Below, in pieces: positions 9,926-19,479 of a stretch of DNA of 64,000 nucleotides. The notes under the pieces are model-generated. The model was given only the letters and a program-made list of their open reading frames with translations, did not search any database and was not told the DNA's origin. This DNA is from Propionispora sp. 2/2-37 (GTDB taxonomy: Bacteria; Bacillota; Negativicutes; Propionisporales; Propionisporaceae), in NCBI RefSeq assembly GCF_001298735.1, contig NZ_CYSP01000006.1:124001-188000 (forward strand), in the 5' to 3' direction. Within the stretch, counting starts at the first letter, position 1, and every line of letters begins with the position of its first letter. A program made the translations under genes and the position numbers.

Positions 9926-10708
9926 TTACATTCCGACAAGATGTTCATAAATGGCTTTGCCGATACCGGCAGCTAACTGAATTCCTTCATAATTGGCGGT
10001 CAGATTGCCTGTTAAAACACAAACGATGTAAGGTCCGTCTGGAAAATACAGTATGCCGGCATCGTGCTCGACACCATGTAACGTTCCGGTCTTATTGGCA
10101 ATTTCGAACTCTTCCGGCAGATAAAAGGGCAGTTTATCACGCACTTGCTGGCGTTTTAGGATGCCCAGCATTATGTCGGCATAACCTTGCGGTAAACCAC
10201 GGCCCTGGTAGACGGCTTCAAGCATCAAGGCCATATCTGCAGCCGTCGTTTCATTTTCATTGCCGGCCTTTGCAGCGGCAAAATCCATCATATGTCTGCG
10301 CAGGAAGGTAGAACACAGCCCCAGATTGGTGCTGGTCCGGTTTACGGCTTCCATGCCGACTAGGTCAATCAGAAGGTTTGTTGCGGTATTGTCACTGATG
10401 ATAATCATCAGTGTAACCAGTTCTCGGATGGTCATAGCTATACCCGGCCGCAGTTCATGCAAAATACCGGCTCCGCCAACGCGGGCAGCAGCGGTAACCA
10501 GCAGGGTGTCGTCAAGCGACAGTGCACCGGCAGCCGCCTGGCGCATGACTTCAAACATAATTGGGAGCTTAATCATGCTGGCGGAAGGGAAAACCCTGTC
10601 CGGTTCTATGGACAGGCTTTCTCCTGTATTGATGTTTTTTACTAGTATTCCCCAATTTCCGGTATAAGGAGCTGTCATTTGCTCTATTTTTTTTCGTAAT
10701 GCTTCCAT
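9926..10708 (-). CDS. Class A beta-lactamase-like serine hydrolase
   Basis: A 260-residue penicillin-recognising serine hydrolase fold. The three active-site motifs are present: S44-M-I-K47, S105-D-N107 and K206-T-G208. The omega-loop Glu of true class A beta-lactamases (ExxLN) is not seen: the matching stretch reads RRHMMDFAAAKAGNEN. No signal peptide is evident, so the protein is probably cytoplasmic. Together these argue against a resistance enzyme and for a peptidase or amidase on D-amino-acid peptides, in keeping with the LD-carboxypeptidase and Opp genes around it. It lies between oppA and oppF. Confidence 0.82.
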   Translation of the reverse strand: MEALRKKIEQMTAPYTGNWGILVKNINTGESLSIEPDRVFPSASMIKLPIMFEVMRQAAAGALSLDDTLLVTAAARVGGAGILHELRPGIAMTIRELVTLMIIISDNTATNLLIDLVGMEAVNRTSTNLGLCSTFLRRHMMDFAAAKAGNENETTAADMALMLEAVYQGRGLPQGYADIMLGILKRQQVRDKLPFYLPEEFEIANKTGTLHGVEHDAGILYFPDGPYIVCVLTGNLTANYEGIQLAAGIGKAIYEHLVGM

Positions 10709-10753
10709 GAGTTCCTCCTTTGCAATTTCCGCCCGCTATCATGTCATAGAAGA

Positions 10754-11725
10754 TCAGCTTGTTCTTAATAAATGGCAGGCGGCGAGATGCCCGCTACCGG
10801 TATCAAGCAGTATTGGCTCCTGTTCGGCGCAGAGTGACAGGGCATAGCGGCAGCGGGTCCGAAACCCGCAGCCGGAAGGAGGGGCTACCGGGCTGGGAAC
10901 ATCGCCGGATAAACGGATCCGTTCCCGCTGTCGCCATGCCGGATCAAGACTGGGAATGGCTGATAAGAGTGCCTGCGTATAAGGATGCAGGGGCTGGGAA
11001 TATAATTCGCTGCTATCCGCCAGTTCGACAATTTTGCCGAGGTACATGACCGCAATGCGGTTACTGATGTGTTTTACCATAGCTAAATCATGGGCGATAA
11101 ATAAGTACGTTAGCGACAGTGTTTCCTGCAAATGTTCCAGTAAATTTACGATTTGTGCCTGGATGGATACATCCAATGCCGAAATCGGCTCGTCACATAT
11201 AATGAAACTTGGTTCCACTGCCAAAGCACGGGCGATACCAATCCGCTGACGCTGTCCGCCACTGAATTCATGCGGATAGCGTTTACTATGTTCAGGGCTT
11301 AACCCAACCAATTGCAATAAATCCCGGATGCGGTCACTGCGTTCCTGGCCGGTTGCCAGGCTATGGATATCCAGCGGCTCACCGATAATGTCCCTGACCG
11401 TCATGCGCGGATTGAGCGAGGCATAGGGGTCCTGAAAGATCATCTGCATACGACGGCGCAGTTTTTTTTGTGCTGCAGGAGTGCTGGTATTCATGCCATT
11501 AAAAAGAATCTCGCCGCTTGTCGGTTTATACAAATGGATGATAGTCCGGCCGGTAGTGGATTTGCCGCAGCCGCTCTCTCCCACCAGGCCCAGTGTTTCC
11601 CCTCTGGCGATGGAAAAACTGACATTGTCCACTGCTTTGAGAAAAGAGATGGGGCGGCCGAAAGCATTAGTATGGACAGGAAAATATTTCTTTAGATTGT
11701 GAACTTCCAGAATGGTTTCTTTCAT
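10754..11725 (-). CDS. oppF: Oligopeptide ABC transporter ATPase OppF
   Basis: Cytoplasmic ATPase subunit of 323 residues. Walker [11 protein letters not shown]-loop [12 protein letters not shown], signature SGGQRQR and Walker B FIICDEP are intact. The C-terminal oligopeptide-transporter extension with clustered cysteines ([14 protein letters not shown]) is the type that carries a Fe-S-like cluster in OppD/OppF. The start ATG overlaps the stop of oppD by one base (TAATG), indicating translational coupling. It pairs with OppD to drive OppBC. Confidence 0.95.
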   Translation of the reverse strand: MKETILEVHNLKKYFPVHTNAFGRPISFLKAVDNVSFSIARGETLGLVGESGCGKSTTGRTIIHLYKPTSGEILFNGMNTSTPAAQKKLRRRMQMIFQDPYASLNPRMTVRDIIGEPLDIHSLATGQERSDRIRDLLQLVGLSPEHSKRYPHEFSGGQRQRIGIARALAVEPSFIICDEPISALDVSIQAQIVNLLEHLQETLSLTYLFIAHDLAMVKHISNRIAVMYLGKIVELADSSELYSQPLHPYTQALLSAIPSLDPAWRQRERIRLSGDVPSPVAPPSGCGFRTRCRYALSLCAEQEPILLDTGSGHLAACHLLRTS

Positions 11726-12729
11726 TACTTTCCCACCTCCCGCTGCGGTTTAGGTGCGTCGGAGTGCTGCAGCCAGCAGGTTACGGTATGTTGCGGCGAG
11801 AGCAGGGTAGGTTCAGGTTGTTCCTGGCAGCAGATCTGCATGGCATGAGGACAGCGGGGATGAAAAGAACAGCCGGAGGGGACGTCCAGCAGGTTTGGCG
11901 GTTGTCCGTCAATAACCGTCAGACGTTTTTTCTCGCCGTTATCCAGGCGAGGCAGCGATTGGAGCAACCCCCGGGTATAAGGATGGCCAGGGCTGTGAAA
12001 CATGTCGGTGACGGTTCCGGTTTCAACGATCTTTCCGGCATACATGACCATGACCCGGTTACAGAATTGGGCAACCGCGCCAAGATCATGAGAAATGAAT
12101 ATGATTGAAGTTTCTAAAGTGGCTTGCAGATCCTTAAGTAAATCAATAATTTGAGCCTGGATAGTTACGTCGAGTGCTGTTGTTGGTTCATCGGCCAGCA
12201 ATAGCTTGGGATTGCAGGCAAGCGCCATAGCAACCATAACCCGCTGCCGCATACCGCCGCTGAACTGATGGGGATAATTTTTCAAGCGCTTCCGGGGCTG
12301 TGGAATGCCTACAAGATTTAATAACTCAACCGCCCGGTCATATGCCTGCTGCTTGGTCATTTGCTGGTGGAGTTCTAATGATTCGGCAATTTGCCTGCCA
12401 ATCGTTAATACCGGGTTTAATGAAGTCATGGGATCCTGAAAAATCATACTAATTGTATTGCCCCGGATTTTCGTCATTTCTTTTTCGGTCTTTTGCAATA
12501 AATCGGTACCGTTAAACAGTATTTTCCCGTTTTTATAGCGGCCGGGCGGAGTGGGAATGAGCCGCATGATGGCATGGGCGGTGGCGCTTTTACCGCAGCC
12601 TGACTCACCGACTATTCCGACAGCCTCGCCGGGAAAAACTTCAAAATTTATGCCGTTAACGGCTTGCACTTCACCACTGAAGGTATCAAAAGACATAGTT
12701 AGATTTTGAACAGAAAGTAGTGGTTTCAT
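11725..12729 (-). CDS. oppD: Oligopeptide ABC transporter ATPase OppD
   Basis: Partner ATPase of 334 residues. Walker [21 protein letters not shown], signature SGGMRQR and Walker B LLLADEP can be read, followed by the C-terminal cysteine motif [14 protein letters not shown]. Gene order B-C-D-F on the minus strand matches classical opp/dpp operons. The gap to oppC is 11 bases. Confidence 0.95.
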   Translation of the reverse strand: MKPLLSVQNLTMSFDTFSGEVQAVNGINFEVFPGEAVGIVGESGCGKSATAHAIMRLIPTPPGRYKNGKILFNGTDLLQKTEKEMTKIRGNTISMIFQDPMTSLNPVLTIGRQIAESLELHQQMTKQQAYDRAVELLNLVGIPQPRKRLKNYPHQFSGGMRQRVMVAMALACNPKLLLADEPTTALDVTIQAQIIDLLKDLQATLETSIIFISHDLGAVAQFCNRVMVMYAGKIVETGTVTDMFHSPGHPYTRGLLQSLPRLDNGEKKRLTVIDGQPPNLLDVPSGCSFHPRCPHAMQICCQEQPEPTLLSPQHTVTCWLQHSDAPKPQREVGK

Positions 12730-12740
12730 GGGATACCTCC

Positions 12741-13652
12741 TTAACGCCGACTGCGAGGGTCCAACGCGTCGCGCAGCCCATCGCCGAGAAAATTAAAAGC
12801 CAGCATGGTAATACTGATTGCAAGCGCCGGAAAAAACAACTGAAATGGATAGGAACGCAGGCTGGTTAACCCTTCGGAAGCCAGCACACCCCAACTGGCC
12901 ATGGGTGCTGCCACTCCCAGACCGATAAAACTGAGGAAAGCCTCGGTAAAGATGGCTTCCGGAATGGAAAGGGTCATGGTAATAATAATCGGCCCGAGAC
13001 TGTTGGGCAGCAGATGGCGAAAGAGGATACGCCATCTGCCCGCGCCGAGGGTGCGGGCAGCAAGGATAAATTCCTGTTCTTTTAAACTGAGAATCTGGCC
13101 ACGGACAATACGGGCCATACCCAGCCAATAGGCAATACCCAAAGCGATAAAAATATTAGTCAGTCCCGGTTTTAAGATAACCATCAGCAAGATGACATAC
13201 AGCAATAACGGAATCCCATACAGAATATCGACGATATTCATCATAAGCCGGTCAACCTTGCCGCCTAGAAAGCCGGCGATGCCACCGTAAATGACGCCGA
13301 GGGTAAGGTTGATCAAGCTGGCAACAAGACCAATAGTTAAAGAAATGCGCGCTCCGTATAATACGCGAATGAACAAGTCGCGTCCAAGACTGTCCGTCCC
13401 AAACCAATGCATTGAACTTGGCGGCTGATTAACCTCCTGGAGGTTTTGGGCGGAGTAGGAGAGGTCGGATACCATGGGGCCGAATACGGCGATACAAATA
13501 ATAAAAAGCAGGAAATAGAGACCGGCTATTGCCGGTTTGTTCTTTTTAAAGCGCTGCCACGCACTTTCTCCGGGGCTGGAAAAGGAATTATCATCCGCGA
13601 CGGAAATGGTTTTACGTTCTATCGGCTGAAATGCTTCACCTGGAAGAAACAT
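12741..13652 (-). CDS. oppC: Oligopeptide ABC transporter permease OppC
   Basis: Inner-membrane permease of 303 residues with the OppC N-terminal segment (SAWQRFKKNKPAIAGLYFL), several hydrophobic helices and the EAA loop EFILAARTLGAGRWRILFRH near residues 190-210 that contacts the ATPases. The start ATG has AGGAGGG eight bases upstream. It begins four bases after oppB ends. Confidence 0.94.
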   Translation of the reverse strand: MFLPGEAFQPIERKTISVADDNSFSSPGESAWQRFKKNKPAIAGLYFLLFIICIAVFGPMVSDLSYSAQNLQEVNQPPSSMHWFGTDSLGRDLFIRVLYGARISLTIGLVASLINLTLGVIYGGIAGFLGGKVDRLMMNIVDILYGIPLLLYVILLMVILKPGLTNIFIALGIAYWLGMARIVRGQILSLKEQEFILAARTLGAGRWRILFRHLLPNSLGPIIITMTLSIPEAIFTEAFLSFIGLGVAAPMASWGVLASEGLTSLRSYPFQLFFPALAISITMLAFNFLGDGLRDALDPRSRR

Positions 13653-13656
13653 GTTC

Positions 13657-14589
13657 CTAGCCCTCCTGTCGGTCGTGTAAAGAAATACGGGGGTTGAGTA
13701 ATGGATAAATCAGATCGACCAGCAAGTTTAGTGTGATGACTAATACGCTGTAGAAAACCGTTACCCCTAAGATTACGGTATAATCACGATTGTAGATGCT
13801 GGTAACGAAATGCCGGCCCAGTCCGGGAATGGCGAAAATATTTTCAATGATAAAGCTGCCGGTAAGAATGGAAGCCGTCATTGGCCCTATATAAGTGATA
13901 ACGGGAATCAAAGCGTTTTTTAATGCATGCCGGTAGATAATAACGGTTTGCGATAAGCCTTTGGCTTTTGCGGTTCGAATATAATCCTGGGACAGAACTT
14001 CCAGCAAGCTGGCACGGGTCAGCCGGGCAATAAAAGCAGTCGGATAGCTTGCCAGAGCCAGAGCCGGCAAAATCATATAAGCCGGCCCGTTCCACATGGC
14101 TGCCGGCAGCCATTGTAGTTTAATAGCAAAAACATAAATCAGCAAAGTGGCAAGTACAAAACTGGGTACCGACACGCCTAGGGTTGCGACCAGCATAATC
14201 GTATAATCCTGCCAGCGGTTTTGGCGCAGTGAGGCAATCGTTCCGGCAGGAATGCCAAAGAGAAGGGCAAGCCCGATACTTATTATGCCCAGCTCTAGTG
14301 ATGCGGGGAAACTTTCACGGATAATACTGTTTACCGTCCGGCCTTCATATTTAAAAGACGGACCTAAGTCAAAACGGGCTAAGTCAGCCAGGTAATCACC
14401 ATACTGTTTCCAGAGCGGGTCATTCAGGTGATAACGTTCCTCAATGTTTTTTTTTATGGCTGGCGGAAGGTTTTTTTCACTGGTAAAGGGACCACCCGGT
14501 ATGGTATGCATTAACAGGAAAGTGATAGTTATAATAGCGAATAAAACGAAAAAAGAACTGATTATGCGGTTTAATATATAACGCAGCAA
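13657..14589 (-). CDS. oppB: Oligopeptide ABC transporter permease OppB
   Basis: First gene of the peptide operon; a 310-residue permease beginning MLRYILNRI, the standard OppB N-terminus. The EAA loop DYIRTAKAKGLSQTVIIYRH is clear. The reading frame stays open to 14850, but the TTG at 14589 has AGGAAGGGAG about seven bases upstream and gives the normal family length, so I take it as the start. A palindrome lies just ahead of the ribosome site and may regulate the operon. Confidence 0.9.
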   Translation of the reverse strand: MLRYILNRIISSFFVLFAIITITFLLMHTIPGGPFTSEKNLPPAIKKNIEERYHLNDPLWKQYGDYLADLARFDLGPSFKYEGRTVNSIIRESFPASLELGIISIGLALLFGIPAGTIASLRQNRWQDYTIMLVATLGVSVPSFVLATLLIYVFAIKLQWLPAAMWNGPAYMILPALALASYPTAFIARLTRASLLEVLSQDYIRTAKAKGLSQTVIIYRHALKNALIPVITYIGPMTASILTGSFIIENIFAIPGLGRHFVTSIYNRDYTVILGVTVFYSVLVITLNLLVDLIYPLLNPRISLHDRQEG

Positions 14590-14614
14590 ATGGGACACTC
14601 CCTTCCTAAGCATG

Positions 14615-14643
14615 AAAGAGGTATACTCGCTGTATACCTCTTT
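14615..14643. promoter_or_regulatory. Palindrome in the leader of the opp operon
   Basis: Perfect 12-base inverted repeat (14615-14626 and 14632-14643) with a 5-base spacer, about 15 bases upstream of the oppB ribosome site. No T-tract follows, so it is more likely an operator or an mRNA structure than a terminator. The segment 14644-14815 up to exoA holds no gene I can support. Confidence 0.55.
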
Positions 14644-14815
14644 GTCCAACGGGCTGTTTGTCTGATAGAGATATGCTCCCAATAGGGTGTATAGAATATG
14701 CAGCCAACTAATTAAGGGTGTGTATTCTATGACAGAGGTGTAAAGTCCTCCTCTCTCCTCCACGAAAAGTGTGAAAAAACAAAGAAAAAGAGAAAGGTCA
14801 AGTTCCCTTCTCCTT

Positions 14816-15568
14816 TTAGAATATATCCAGCCCCACAGGGCAGTGGTCACTGCCTAGGATGTCCTGATAAATGACAGAATCTTTCACCTGCGAGCATAAC
14901 GACTTGGAAATCAGAAAATAATCAATACGCCAGCCCACATTACGCGCCCTGGCATTCATCATATAGGACCACCAGGTATAAGCCTCGGTTTTGTCCGGGT
15001 ATAAATAGCGGAAAGAATCGTTAAAACCGGATTGTAGCAGGATTGTCATTTTGTTTCTTTCTTCGTCGGTGAAACCGGCGTTGCGGCGGTTAGACTGGGG
15101 ATTTTTAATATCGATTTCCTGATGGGCCACGTTGAGGTCGCCACAGACAATGACCGGCTTCTTTTCATTAAGCTGCAACAGATAGGCACGGAAATCGTCT
15201 TCCCACTGCATGCGGTAATCCAGCCGCAGCAGTTCCCGCTTAGAATTGGGAGTATAGACATTAACCAGATAAAAATCGTTAAATTCGGCGGTTAACAGGC
15301 GTCCTTCTTGATCATGCTCTTCTTTTGCCATTCCGCAGGTTACCGACAATGGGGACCTTTTAGTAAAGACTGCCGTACCGGAATATCCTTTTTTTACGGC
15401 ACTATTCCAATATTGTTCGTAGCCGGGAAGCTGCAGTTCCAACTGGTCTGGCTGCATTTTTGTTTCCTGAATGCAGAAAATATCTGCGTCCATAGCGGTA
15501 AAAAAATTCATAAATCCTTTGGTTAAGCAGGCCCTAAGACCATTTACATTCCATGATAACAGTTTCAT
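14816..15568 (-). CDS. exoA: Exodeoxyribonuclease III
   Basis: AP endonuclease / 3'-5' exonuclease for base-excision repair, 250 residues. The protein starts MKLLSWNVNGLRA; IQETKMQ holds the metal-binding Glu, CGDLNVAHQEIDI the catalytic Asp/Asn pair and LGSDHCPVGLDI the C-terminal Asp-His. The frame is open further upstream to 15721, but the ATG at 15568 with GAGG eight bases ahead matches the family length (about 250). Confidence 0.94.
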   Translation of the reverse strand: MKLLSWNVNGLRACLTKGFMNFFTAMDADIFCIQETKMQPDQLELQLPGYEQYWNSAVKKGYSGTAVFTKRSPLSVTCGMAKEEHDQEGRLLTAEFNDFYLVNVYTPNSKRELLRLDYRMQWEDDFRAYLLQLNEKKPVIVCGDLNVAHQEIDIKNPQSNRRNAGFTDEERNKMTILLQSGFNDSFRYLYPDKTEAYTWWSYMMNARARNVGWRIDYFLISKSLCSQVKDSVIYQDILGSDHCPVGLDIF

Positions 15569-15859
15569 TATTATAACCTCATCATCAGCCGGCATAAATA
15601 CAGCCAAGCTTATTTTTGCAGAGATTAAAGAGAGTCTGGTATGCAGATAGCTATTTTGTGTTATTATAACAGACACGCCTTCTATTGCCAAGTAAAAAAG
15701 TAGGGATTGCATTTTGTACAAGAGTTGTGTTTAATAAAGTTAACGGATCTATTTAATGAATATATTCTAAGAGGGGGAAAGGATTACCGGTGCTATTTTG
15801 TAACAATGCCGTACTTTCCCTTCTAAATCTACATAGGAAAAAGAAAGGATGTGTGGCAG

Positions 15860-17248
15860 ATGGAATATCGTATCGAAAAAGATTCCCTGGGGGAAGTGAA
15901 AGTTCCGGCAGATAAACTGTGGGGAGCGCAAACGCAGCGCAGCTATGAGAATTTCCGGATTGGCAGTGAGAAAATTCCTGCAGAAATGGTAACTGTTTTT
16001 GGCTTGTTAAAACGGGCGGCAGCAACTGTGAATAAAGCCCTTGGCGTTTTGGACGAAACCAGAGCGGATGCCATTATTGCCGCTTGCGACGAACTGCTTG
16101 ATGACAAACTGGAAGGCAACTTCCCGTTATCCGTTTGGCAAACCGGCAGCGGTACGCAGTTCAATATGAATGTGAATGAAGTTTTGGCGCATCGCGCCCA
16201 AGCCATACTGAAAGCACAGGGGCGGGATATAGCGGTACACCCGAATGATCATGTCAACCGCTCGCAAAGTTCCAATGATATTTTTCCCACGTCATTACAT
16301 GTTGTAGGGTTGACATTAATCCGCAAACAGTTGTTTCCCGCATTGGAGAATCTGCTGCAAACGCTGCAGGCAAAATTGGCTGAATTTAATGATATCGTAA
16401 AGATCGGCCGGACTCATCTTATGGATGCCACTCCTTTGACTCTGGGACAGGAAATAAGCGGTTGGGCAGGTATGCTGGAAAGAAACAAAATGATGCTGAC
16501 AACAGGTATGGATTTCCTGAGAAATTTAGCCATGGGTGGAACGGCCGTGGGAACCGGTATTAACTCACATCCTGATTTTGGCGTTAGAGTCGCGGACGAA
16601 ATCAGCCGCCTTACCGGTGAAGAATTCAAAACTGCTCCTAACAAGTTTCATTCCTTAACCAGTAAAGATGAACTGGTAGTGGTTCATGGCATGTTAAGGG
16701 CACTGGCAGCCGATTTGATGAAGATTGCCAATGACGTTCGCTGGCTGGCCAGCGGTCCGCGTTGCGGGATCGGGGAATTAACAATACCGGCTAACGAACC
16801 GGGCAGTTCGATTATGCCTTCTAAAGTCAATCCCACTCAGGCCGAGGCACTGACTATGATTGTGACGCAGGTTTTTGGCAATGATACCACCATAGGTTTT
16901 GCCGCCAGCCAGGGTAATTTTCAACTCAATGTATTTATGCCGGTTATTGCTTATAACTTTATTCAGACAGTACGGCTATTAAGTGACGGCATGAATTCCT
17001 TTAATGAAAAATGCGCAGTGGGGCTGGAGCCTAATCGTAAGAAGATCGAGCATAATTTGAATCAGTCTTTGATTTTGATCACCGGTCTAGTGCCGTTGAT
17101 AGGTTATGATAAAGCGGCGGAAATTGCCAAAAAAGCGGCGAAGGAAGCTATCACGCTTAAAGAAGCGGCGTTGTCGACAGGTTATGTAACTGAAGCCGAT
17201 TACAAGTATTATATGGATCCGGCACGCCTGATTAAGGCTACGGACTGA
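15860..17248 (+). CDS. fumC: Fumarate hydratase, class II
   Basis: Tetrameric cytosolic fumarase (fumarate + water to L-malate), 462 residues. It shows KVPADKLWGAQTQRS at the N-terminus, the substrate-binding SGTQFNMN and HPNDHVNRSQSSND segments, and the superfamily signature GSSIMPSKVNP near residue 316. No iron-sulfur cysteines are needed in this class. A GTG at 15851 is in frame, but AAAGGA is correctly spaced only for the ATG at 15860. Monocistronic, with a strong terminator. Confidence 0.96.
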   Translation: MEYRIEKDSLGEVKVPADKLWGAQTQRSYENFRIGSEKIPAEMVTVFGLLKRAAATVNKALGVLDETRADAIIAACDELLDDKLEGNFPLSVWQTGSGTQFNMNVNEVLAHRAQAILKAQGRDIAVHPNDHVNRSQSSNDIFPTSLHVVGLTLIRKQLFPALENLLQTLQAKLAEFNDIVKIGRTHLMDATPLTLGQEISGWAGMLERNKMMLTTGMDFLRNLAMGGTAVGTGINSHPDFGVRVADEISRLTGEEFKTAPNKFHSLTSKDELVVVHGMLRALAADLMKIANDVRWLASGPRCGIGELTIPANEPGSSIMPSKVNPTQAEALTMIVTQVFGNDTTIGFAASQGNFQLNVFMPVIAYNFIQTVRLLSDGMNSFNEKCAVGLEPNRKKIEHNLNQSLILITGLVPLIGYDKAAEIAKKAAKEAITLKEAALSTGYVTEADYKYYMDPARLIKATD

Positions 17249-17269
17249 GCCCGGAGGCTATTAACAGAC

Positions 17270-17310
17270 AAGAGGCCAAAACCGTTTGAGGTATTGGCCT
17301 CTTTATCATT
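17270..17310. terminator. Terminator after fumC
   Basis: Hairpin with arms 17270-17283 and 17290-17303 (one mismatch) followed by TTTATCATTTT. It separates convergent fumC and the adenosyltransferase gene and may serve both. Confidence 0.85.
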
Positions 17311-17318
17311 TTGGAAAC

Positions 17319-17840
17319 TCAGGTATTTACTAATTCTTGTTTTTCTTCCACATAACGGGCAAACGTATACAACACGTCGGAAAGACGGTTGACATATTTG
17401 ATCACAAGCGGATTGAGCGGTTCCTGCTCGTCCAGAGCCATCATAATCCGTTCGGCACGCCGGCAGACTGTGCGGGCTACGTGCAAAATTCCTGAGGCTT
17501 GGCTGCTTCCGGGAACGATAAACTTGGGAGCGGGATCCATTTTTTTTACATATTCGTCAATCCAGGACTCAAAACGCAGAATTTCTGCTTCGCTTAACGG
17601 AGATTTGAAAACTGTGCCCTGTGGATCGGCGAGTTCTGCTGCTACCGCAAACAATTCTTTCTGGATAAGATGAATTCTTTCCACAATATTCCTGTCTTGT
17701 ACAAAATGTTTGCCAAATCCCAATACTGAATTCAACTCATCGATGGTACCATAACTTTCCACCCGGATGCTGTTTTTACGCACCCTGGTTCCGTCTAATA
17801 AACTGGTTGTGCCTTGATCGCCTGTACGGGTGTAAATCAT
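17319..17840 (-). CDS. Cob(I)alamin adenosyltransferase, PduO type (copy 1)
   Basis: Transfers the adenosyl group of ATP to cob(I)alamin or cobinamide to make the B12 coenzyme. The 173-residue protein starts MIYTRTGDQGTTSLLDGTRV (ATP-binding N-terminus) and carries the conserved VARTVCRRAER motif near residue 125 and NRLSDVLYTFAR near 155. Frame is open to 17924, but the ATG at 17840 follows a G-rich ribosome site and gives the family length. A paralogue lies at 60472-60975; the two are clearly distinct in sequence. Confidence 0.92.
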   Translation of the reverse strand: MIYTRTGDQGTTSLLDGTRVRKNSIRVESYGTIDELNSVLGFGKHFVQDRNIVERIHLIQKELFAVAAELADPQGTVFKSPLSEAEILRFESWIDEYVKKMDPAPKFIVPGSSQASGILHVARTVCRRAERIMMALDEQEPLNPLVIKYVNRLSDVLYTFARYVEEKQELVNT

Positions 17841-18152
17841 CGGTATTCCCCCCTTTAGACCCTTTTCTTTAAGATACCACAATTGTCTAACTTTCGGCAG
17901 TTTTTTGGACCAAAGAAATATCACTATTAAATCCCCTTTATAGCAGAGTGGAACAGCAGTTATTTATAACCGTTGATTTTTAAACTCTTCCGCTTTCCCT
18001 GAACTGCGTAAGTCCAGCGTATGTGTATAAATTTTTATATAAAATAGCCGATTATTGTAAATACAACACTCCTTATTTTTTTTATAATCAAAATGAGATT
18101 AAGGAAAAGTAAAACGGTATACAAAAAACTGCATAGTCTTGGGAGGGAGTTT
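17841..18152. other. Intergenic stretch between divergent genes
   Basis: About 310 bases, AT-rich, with no ORF I can support. A TATAAT-like -10 hexamer lies at 18083-18088 ahead of the plus-strand gene, but no convincing -35 hexamer stands at 16-18 bases from it. Confidence 0.4.
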
Positions 18153-19070
18153 ATGCCTGAGGAGCAAATCAAGGTACAAGAAATTTCTTATGGTAATGTT
18201 GGAAGATGTGTACAAGTGGGGAACGGACAAATTGAATTTGTTGCCACGGTTAATTGTGGGCCGCGCATTATCCGGTTCGGATTTGCCGGAAAGCACAACG
18301 AATTTTGTGAACAGGAAGGCAGTATCAGCACATATGGTGGCCAGCGCTGGCAGGTCCGTGGCGGTCATCGTTTGTGGCACAGTCCGGAGCAGATGCCCCG
18401 CACCTATATTGCCGATAATGATCCGTTAACTTGCCAAAGTCTTGCCGACGGCTTTATCTTTACACAGCCGGTGGAACCATGGGTGCAAATTCAGAAAGAG
18501 ATGGAAGTACGGCTAACCGAAAGCAATCAGTTAACGATAGTTCATAGACTGGTCAATCAAAATGCCTGGCCCGTTGAACTCGCTGTATGGGGGCTGACCG
18601 TTATGGCGCCGGGAGGAATGGAAATTATACCCCAGCCGGCTCATGATACCGGGCTGCTGGCAAACCGAAGGTTGGCGTTATGGCCTTATACTAAAATGAA
18701 CGATCCAAGAGTATGTTGGGGAGAACGGTATATTACTGTGCGGCAGAATCCGGCGATGAAAGCTGCGTTTAAATTCGGCATTGACAATCAAGATGGCTGG
18801 GCGGCTTATTTTAACCGGGGACATTTGTTTGTCAAGCAGTATTGCCATCATGAGAAAGCCCAATATCCGGATTTCGGTGTTTCGTATGAGACCTATACCA
18901 ATGATGCCATGCTGGAAATGGAGACCCTATCGCCCTTGACACTTCTGCAGCCTGAAGCCATGCTGGAACATAAAGAAATATGGAGCCTGTTTGAAAGCGT
19001 AGAACTAGAGGACCATGGCGAAAGCGGCTTGGATGCCTTGGTTCGGCGATATATAAAACATCCGGAATGA
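18153..19070 (+). CDS. Aldose-epimerase-like protein (galactose-mutarotase fold), function unknown
   Basis: A 305-residue soluble protein. The beta-rich pattern (EFVATVNCGPRIIRFGF, QVRGGHRLWHSPE, LTIVHRLVNQNAWPVELAVWGLTVM) resembles the galactose mutarotase-like carbohydrate-binding superfamily, and the histidine-containing GGHRLWHSPE suggests a sugar-handling site. I do not recognise a named family and cannot say whether it is catalytic. The ATG at 18153 has GGGAGG at good spacing; the in-frame extension to 18093 lacks one. It is a single-gene unit with its own terminator, next to but separate from the alditol PTS operon. Confidence 0.6.
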   Translation: MPEEQIKVQEISYGNVGRCVQVGNGQIEFVATVNCGPRIIRFGFAGKHNEFCEQEGSISTYGGQRWQVRGGHRLWHSPEQMPRTYIADNDPLTCQSLADGFIFTQPVEPWVQIQKEMEVRLTESNQLTIVHRLVNQNAWPVELAVWGLTVMAPGGMEIIPQPAHDTGLLANRRLALWPYTKMNDPRVCWGERYITVRQNPAMKAAFKFGIDNQDGWAAYFNRGHLFVKQYCHHEKAQYPDFGVSYETYTNDAMLEMETLSPLTLLQPEAMLEHKEIWSLFESVELEDHGESGLDALVRRYIKHPE

Positions 19071-19081
19071 AGATAAGGAAG

Positions 19082-19122
19082 CAACTCGGTCGGACACACG
19101 ATCTGCCGGGTTGTTTTTTTTG
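19082..19122 (+). terminator. Rho-independent terminator
   Basis: Eight-base stem (19082-19089 with 19106-19113, one G-T pair) followed directly by a run of eight T. Ends the aldose-epimerase-like gene. Confidence 0.9.
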
Positions 19123-19210
19123 TTTTGTATAATGGTGACCCGTGAGACATGTTGCATAAATCTAAACATAGAAAAAATGTAAACATTCAAAAAAGATGGA
19201 CTGAATTATT

Positions 19211-19446
19211 ACAAATGTTCTATGTATAAAATATTGATAAAATAATGTCTCTGAGATATAATTATGAATCATAAGAGAGAAGTTATTATTACAACTGATT
19301 TTTTGCTAACGGCTGAATTTTCAAGCAATAATGAATCTTGTTTTTCTTGAAATATAAAAATAATATCAATATGAATATTTTACAAATGTTCTGAACAGAT
19401 AATAATGATGAAATAATTTGACCATATTGTTTTTGTAGGATACTTT
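19211..19446 (+). promoter_or_regulatory. Control region of the alditol operon: repeats and promoter
   Basis: The 357-base gap before the SorC gene holds two copies of ACAAATGTTCT (19211-19221 and 19382-19392), each followed by a similar TGATRAAATAAT block. The second copy sits in the palindrome TGTTCTGAACA (19387-19397). A promoter fits downstream: TTGACC at 19418-19423, a 17-base spacer and TACTTT at 19441-19446. The repeats are good candidate operators for the SorC-family regulator encoded next. Nothing else coding is seen between 19123 and 19479. Confidence 0.55.
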
Positions 19447-19479
19447 TTTAATCGCAAGAATTAGATTAGGGAGGCTGCA

